DNA of 64,000 nucleotides from OLB7 sp966250335. Lineage in GTDB: Bacteria > Bacteroidota > Ignavibacteria > OLB7. Below the pieces are notes generated by a model. It had not been told where the DNA came from and made no database searches. It saw nothing but the letters and a program-made list of their open reading frames with translations. The translations under genes were made by a program, and so were the position numbers. Location of the stretch: the NCBI GenBank assembly GCA_966250335.1, contig CBINGZ010000030.1, positions 5,124-69,123 on the forward strand. Direction: 5' to 3'. Positions 61,970 through 64,000 of the stretch are shown piece after piece (the first letter of the stretch is position 1; each line of letters starts with the position of its first letter).

Positions 61970-63058
61970 TCAGACGAGGGAGACCCAGCGCTCCTCCCGG
62001 TGGGAGAGTCTGACGGCGTCGAGAACGAGCTGGGTGCGGTGGCCCTCCTCGAACGTGGCGGCTCCTTCAAGGGTTGCCAGGCCCCGCCCGACGGCATCCA
62101 CAAGGCTTCGGCTCAGCAGGGTGAAGCCCCGCGTCCATTCGGTGTCGGCCATGCCGGCGGCAGGACGCTCATGGGCCGTGGGAACCTCGGTCCACCTGCC
62201 GCTCCCCCGCTCCGATCTGAGAAGTCTCCCCTCCCGATCGACCGAGAGCGCTCCGGTCGTCCCGAAGATCTCCACCCGATGTTCCTGCGCCCCGGAATCA
62301 ACCGCCGCCAGCGACACGATCCCGGTGGCCCCGGCCGTGAACGGACCGTCGGCGAAGCGGACCAGGACCCGCGCGGCATCGTCGGCGGTGACCCGGCGCA
62401 TCTCGCCGCAGACCGGGTCGCGACGCTCGGGAACGTGGGCGGAGAGGAGGCCGCAGAGGGAGGTCACATCGGCATCGAGCAGCCAGAGGAGGGCATCGAA
62501 CGCGTGGGAGCCGAGGGCCCCCAGTTCGCCGCCCCCCTGCTCCTCGTCCGACCACCAGTTCCAGCCCCGCGCGGGGTCGGAACGGGAGTCGCGCCGTTCC
62601 GTGACGGCCGCGTGATGGATGACGCCGATCTCGCCGGCATGGATCATCTCCCGCATCTTTCTGCGGCAGTCGAGGAAACGGAGCTCATGATCGATCACCG
62701 CCAGCAGCCCCGACTCGCGGGCGGCGCGGCGCATCTCGTCCGACTCCGTCGCGTTCATCGCCGTCGGCTTTTCGCAGAGAACGTGCTTCCCCGCCGCCAG
62801 CGCCGCCAGCACCATCTCACGGTGCAGGACCGGCGGCGTCGCGATGCTGACGAGATCGACGTCGTCGCGGGCGACCAGCTCGCGCCAGTCGCCCGTGTGG
62901 AACGGAATACCGAACTCGGCGGCGGTATCGGCGGCGCGTCCCGCCCGACCGCTGGCAAGAGCGGTGATCCGGGCGTTCGGACACGCCCGGAAGGCGGGGA
63001 TCTGCGTCGCCTTCGCGAACCCCGTGCCGATGATCCCGATACGAACCGGCGACTCCAT
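61970..63058 (-). CDS. Gfo/Idh/MocA family oxidoreductase
   Basis: A 362-residue oxidoreductase. The Rossmann start RIGIIGTGFAKATQIPAF and the motif CEKPTAMN near residue 98 mark the family, and the C-terminal domain contains WNWWSDEEQGGGELGALGSH with the conserved Asp replaced by Ala at the GGGxLxDxG-like position (GGGELGALGSHAFDALLWLL), a pattern also seen in other members. It is only distantly similar to the member at 5597. It follows the YebC gene by 11 bp. Substrate unknown. Confidence 0.88.
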   Translation of the reverse strand: MESPVRIGIIGTGFAKATQIPAFRACPNARITALASGRAGRAADTAAEFGIPFHTGDWRELVARDDVDLVSIATPPVLHREMVLAALAAGKHVLCEKPTAMNATESDEMRRAARESGLLAVIDHELRFLDCRRKMREMIHAGEIGVIHHAAVTERRDSRSDPARGWNWWSDEEQGGGELGALGSHAFDALLWLLDADVTSLCGLLSAHVPERRDPVCGEMRRVTADDAARVLVRFADGPFTAGATGIVSLAAVDSGAQEHRVEIFGTTGALSVDREGRLLRSERGSGRWTEVPTAHERPAAGMADTEWTRGFTLLSRSLVDAVGRGLATLEGAATFEEGHRTQLVLDAVRLSHREERWVSLV

Positions 63059-63069
63059 CGATACGATCC

Positions 63070-63777
63070 TTACTTGACGGTGTGGTAGACCGACTGCACG
63101 TCGTCGTCTTCCTCGATCTTGTCGATCAGGTTCATGATCTCGTCCTCCTGCTCCTCGGAAAGCTCGGTGACGGTGGTCGGAATCCTCTGAAGCTCGGCGC
63201 TGACGACGTTGAGCTTCCGTTCCTCCAGCGCCTTCTGCATGGCGCCGAAATCGGAGAACTGCGTATAGATATAGATACCGTCCTCCTCCACCTGGATATC
63301 CTCGGCGCCGAAATCGATCAGGTCGAGCTCCAGTTCCTCCATGTTGACCCCCTCGGGGCTGACCTTGAAGACTCCCTTGCGGACGAACATGAAATCGAGC
63401 GATCCCGAGGTGCCGAGCGATCCGCCGCCGCGGGTGAAGTAGCTCCTGATGTTGGCGACGGTGCGGGTGGGATTGTCGGTGGCGGTCTCCACCACGATGG
63501 CGACGCCGTGGGGACCGTACCCCTCGTAGACCACCTCATGGTAATCACCCGCGTCCTTGGAGGAGGCGCGCTTGATCGCCGACTCGATCCGATCCTTCGG
63601 CATGTTGACACCCTTGCCGTTCTGGATCGCGACCCTGAGCCGCGGGTTCGTCTCGGGCTCGGGCCCTCCCTGTTTGACGGCCATGGCGATCTCTCGTCCG
63701 ATCTTGGTGAACGCCTTGGCCATCTTGTCCCAGCGCTTCTCCTTGCGTGCGCGCCGGAATTCAAATGCTCTACCCAT
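63070..63777 (-). CDS. yebC: YebC/PmpR family protein
   Basis: A 235-residue protein of the YebC family, known both as a transcriptional regulator (PmpR) and, in recent work on family members, as a factor acting on ribosomes at poly-proline stretches. Typical blocks are MGRAFEFRRARKEKRWDKMA at the start, NPRLRVAIQNGKGVNMPKDR, the EVVYEGYGPHGVAIVVE segment, and TRTVANIRSYFTRGGGSLG. Length fits the family (about 240 aa). Confidence 0.95.
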   Translation of the reverse strand: MGRAFEFRRARKEKRWDKMAKAFTKIGREIAMAVKQGGPEPETNPRLRVAIQNGKGVNMPKDRIESAIKRASSKDAGDYHEVVYEGYGPHGVAIVVETATDNPTRTVANIRSYFTRGGGSLGTSGSLDFMFVRKGVFKVSPEGVNMEELELDLIDFGAEDIQVEEDGIYIYTQFSDFGAMQKALEERKLNVVSAELQRIPTTVTELSEEQEDEIMNLIDKIEEDDDVQSVYHTVK

Positions 63778-63945
63778 ATCTGTATCTGATTAACCGGGTT
63801 CTGATTATGTGGATGTTACGCCGGTTTCAAAGATAACATCGTGAGTGGGATTACATGCGGGGATGGGGTATCTCCGCCTGCGGGAAGAAAGGCCTCCGGC
63901 GGACGCTCTGTCGTCGGCCTCACGCGCAACCATTCCGTCTAAACG

Positions 63946-64000
63946 CAACTTTGCCCAACTTTGCCCAACTTTGCCCAACTTTGCCCAACTTTGCCCAACT
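63946..64000. repeat. 10-bp tandem repeat at the window edge
   Basis: CAACTTTGCC is repeated head to tail about 5.5 times with no mismatch and runs off the window. Each unit carries a TTTG. The preceding 63778-63945 stretch shows no gene; it should contain the yebC promoter. Confidence 0.9.

Overview
The window is about 64 kb of GC-rich bacterial chromosome. Three things suggest a lineage of the Bacteroidota/Chlorobiota supergroup (for example Kapabacteria or Ignavibacteria): secretion-signal domains of the type IX secretion (T9SS) kind on four small proteins, promoter boxes resembling the Bacteroidota TAnnTTTG type, and an alternative complex III plus caa3-type oxidase cluster. This placement is inferred from gene content only.

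Layout. 1-2582: 3' part of cyanophycin synthetase (cphA, cut by the window edge) overlapping cyanophycinase (cphB). 2688-9100: a stress and oxidation cassette (DUF892 ferritin-like protein, SRPBCC membrane protein, zinc alcohol dehydrogenase, Gfo/Idh/MocA oxidoreductase, PQQ sugar dehydrogenase-like lipoprotein, and a convergent manganese catalase). 9381-12557: prolyl-tRNA synthetase, a YjbQ-family protein and two small unknown proteins. 12670-13080: a cluster of REP-like palindromes. 13195-20991 (minus strand): a radical SAM protein, a four-gene YnjBCD-like ABC importer and an Oar-like TonB-dependent receptor. 21174-23627: DUF2064 protein and release factor 3.

23784-43443 is the most unusual part. 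It is a four-fold tandem array of a two-gene module. Each module has a small secreted protein (about 177 aa) with a T9SS-type C-terminal domain, then a very large secreted protein (825, 1431, 1338 and 1476 aa) made of 20 to about 63 YadA-head-like repeats between a conserved N-terminal and a conserved C-terminal domain. Every module is preceded by a conserved promoter element (a TACC direct-repeat block followed by a TAnnTTTC-like box) and a leader hairpin. A decayed C-terminus of a fifth large gene lies between modules 3 and 4. A TPR plus LuxR-type regulator (44271-45938) follows a second REP-like cluster, and a stray copy of the TACC repeat lies at 46147.

46212-47480: two lipoprotein or outer-membrane genes. 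47811-61088 (minus strand): a respiratory supercluster transcribed as actABCDEF, a small membrane protein, sco, coxBAC and subunit IV. It carries electrons from quinol through alternative complex III to a caa3-type oxygen reductase. 61970-63777: a second Gfo/Idh/MocA oxidoreductase and a YebC-family regulator. The window ends inside a 10-bp tandem repeat. No tRNA, rRNA, CRISPR array, transposase or phage gene was recognised.
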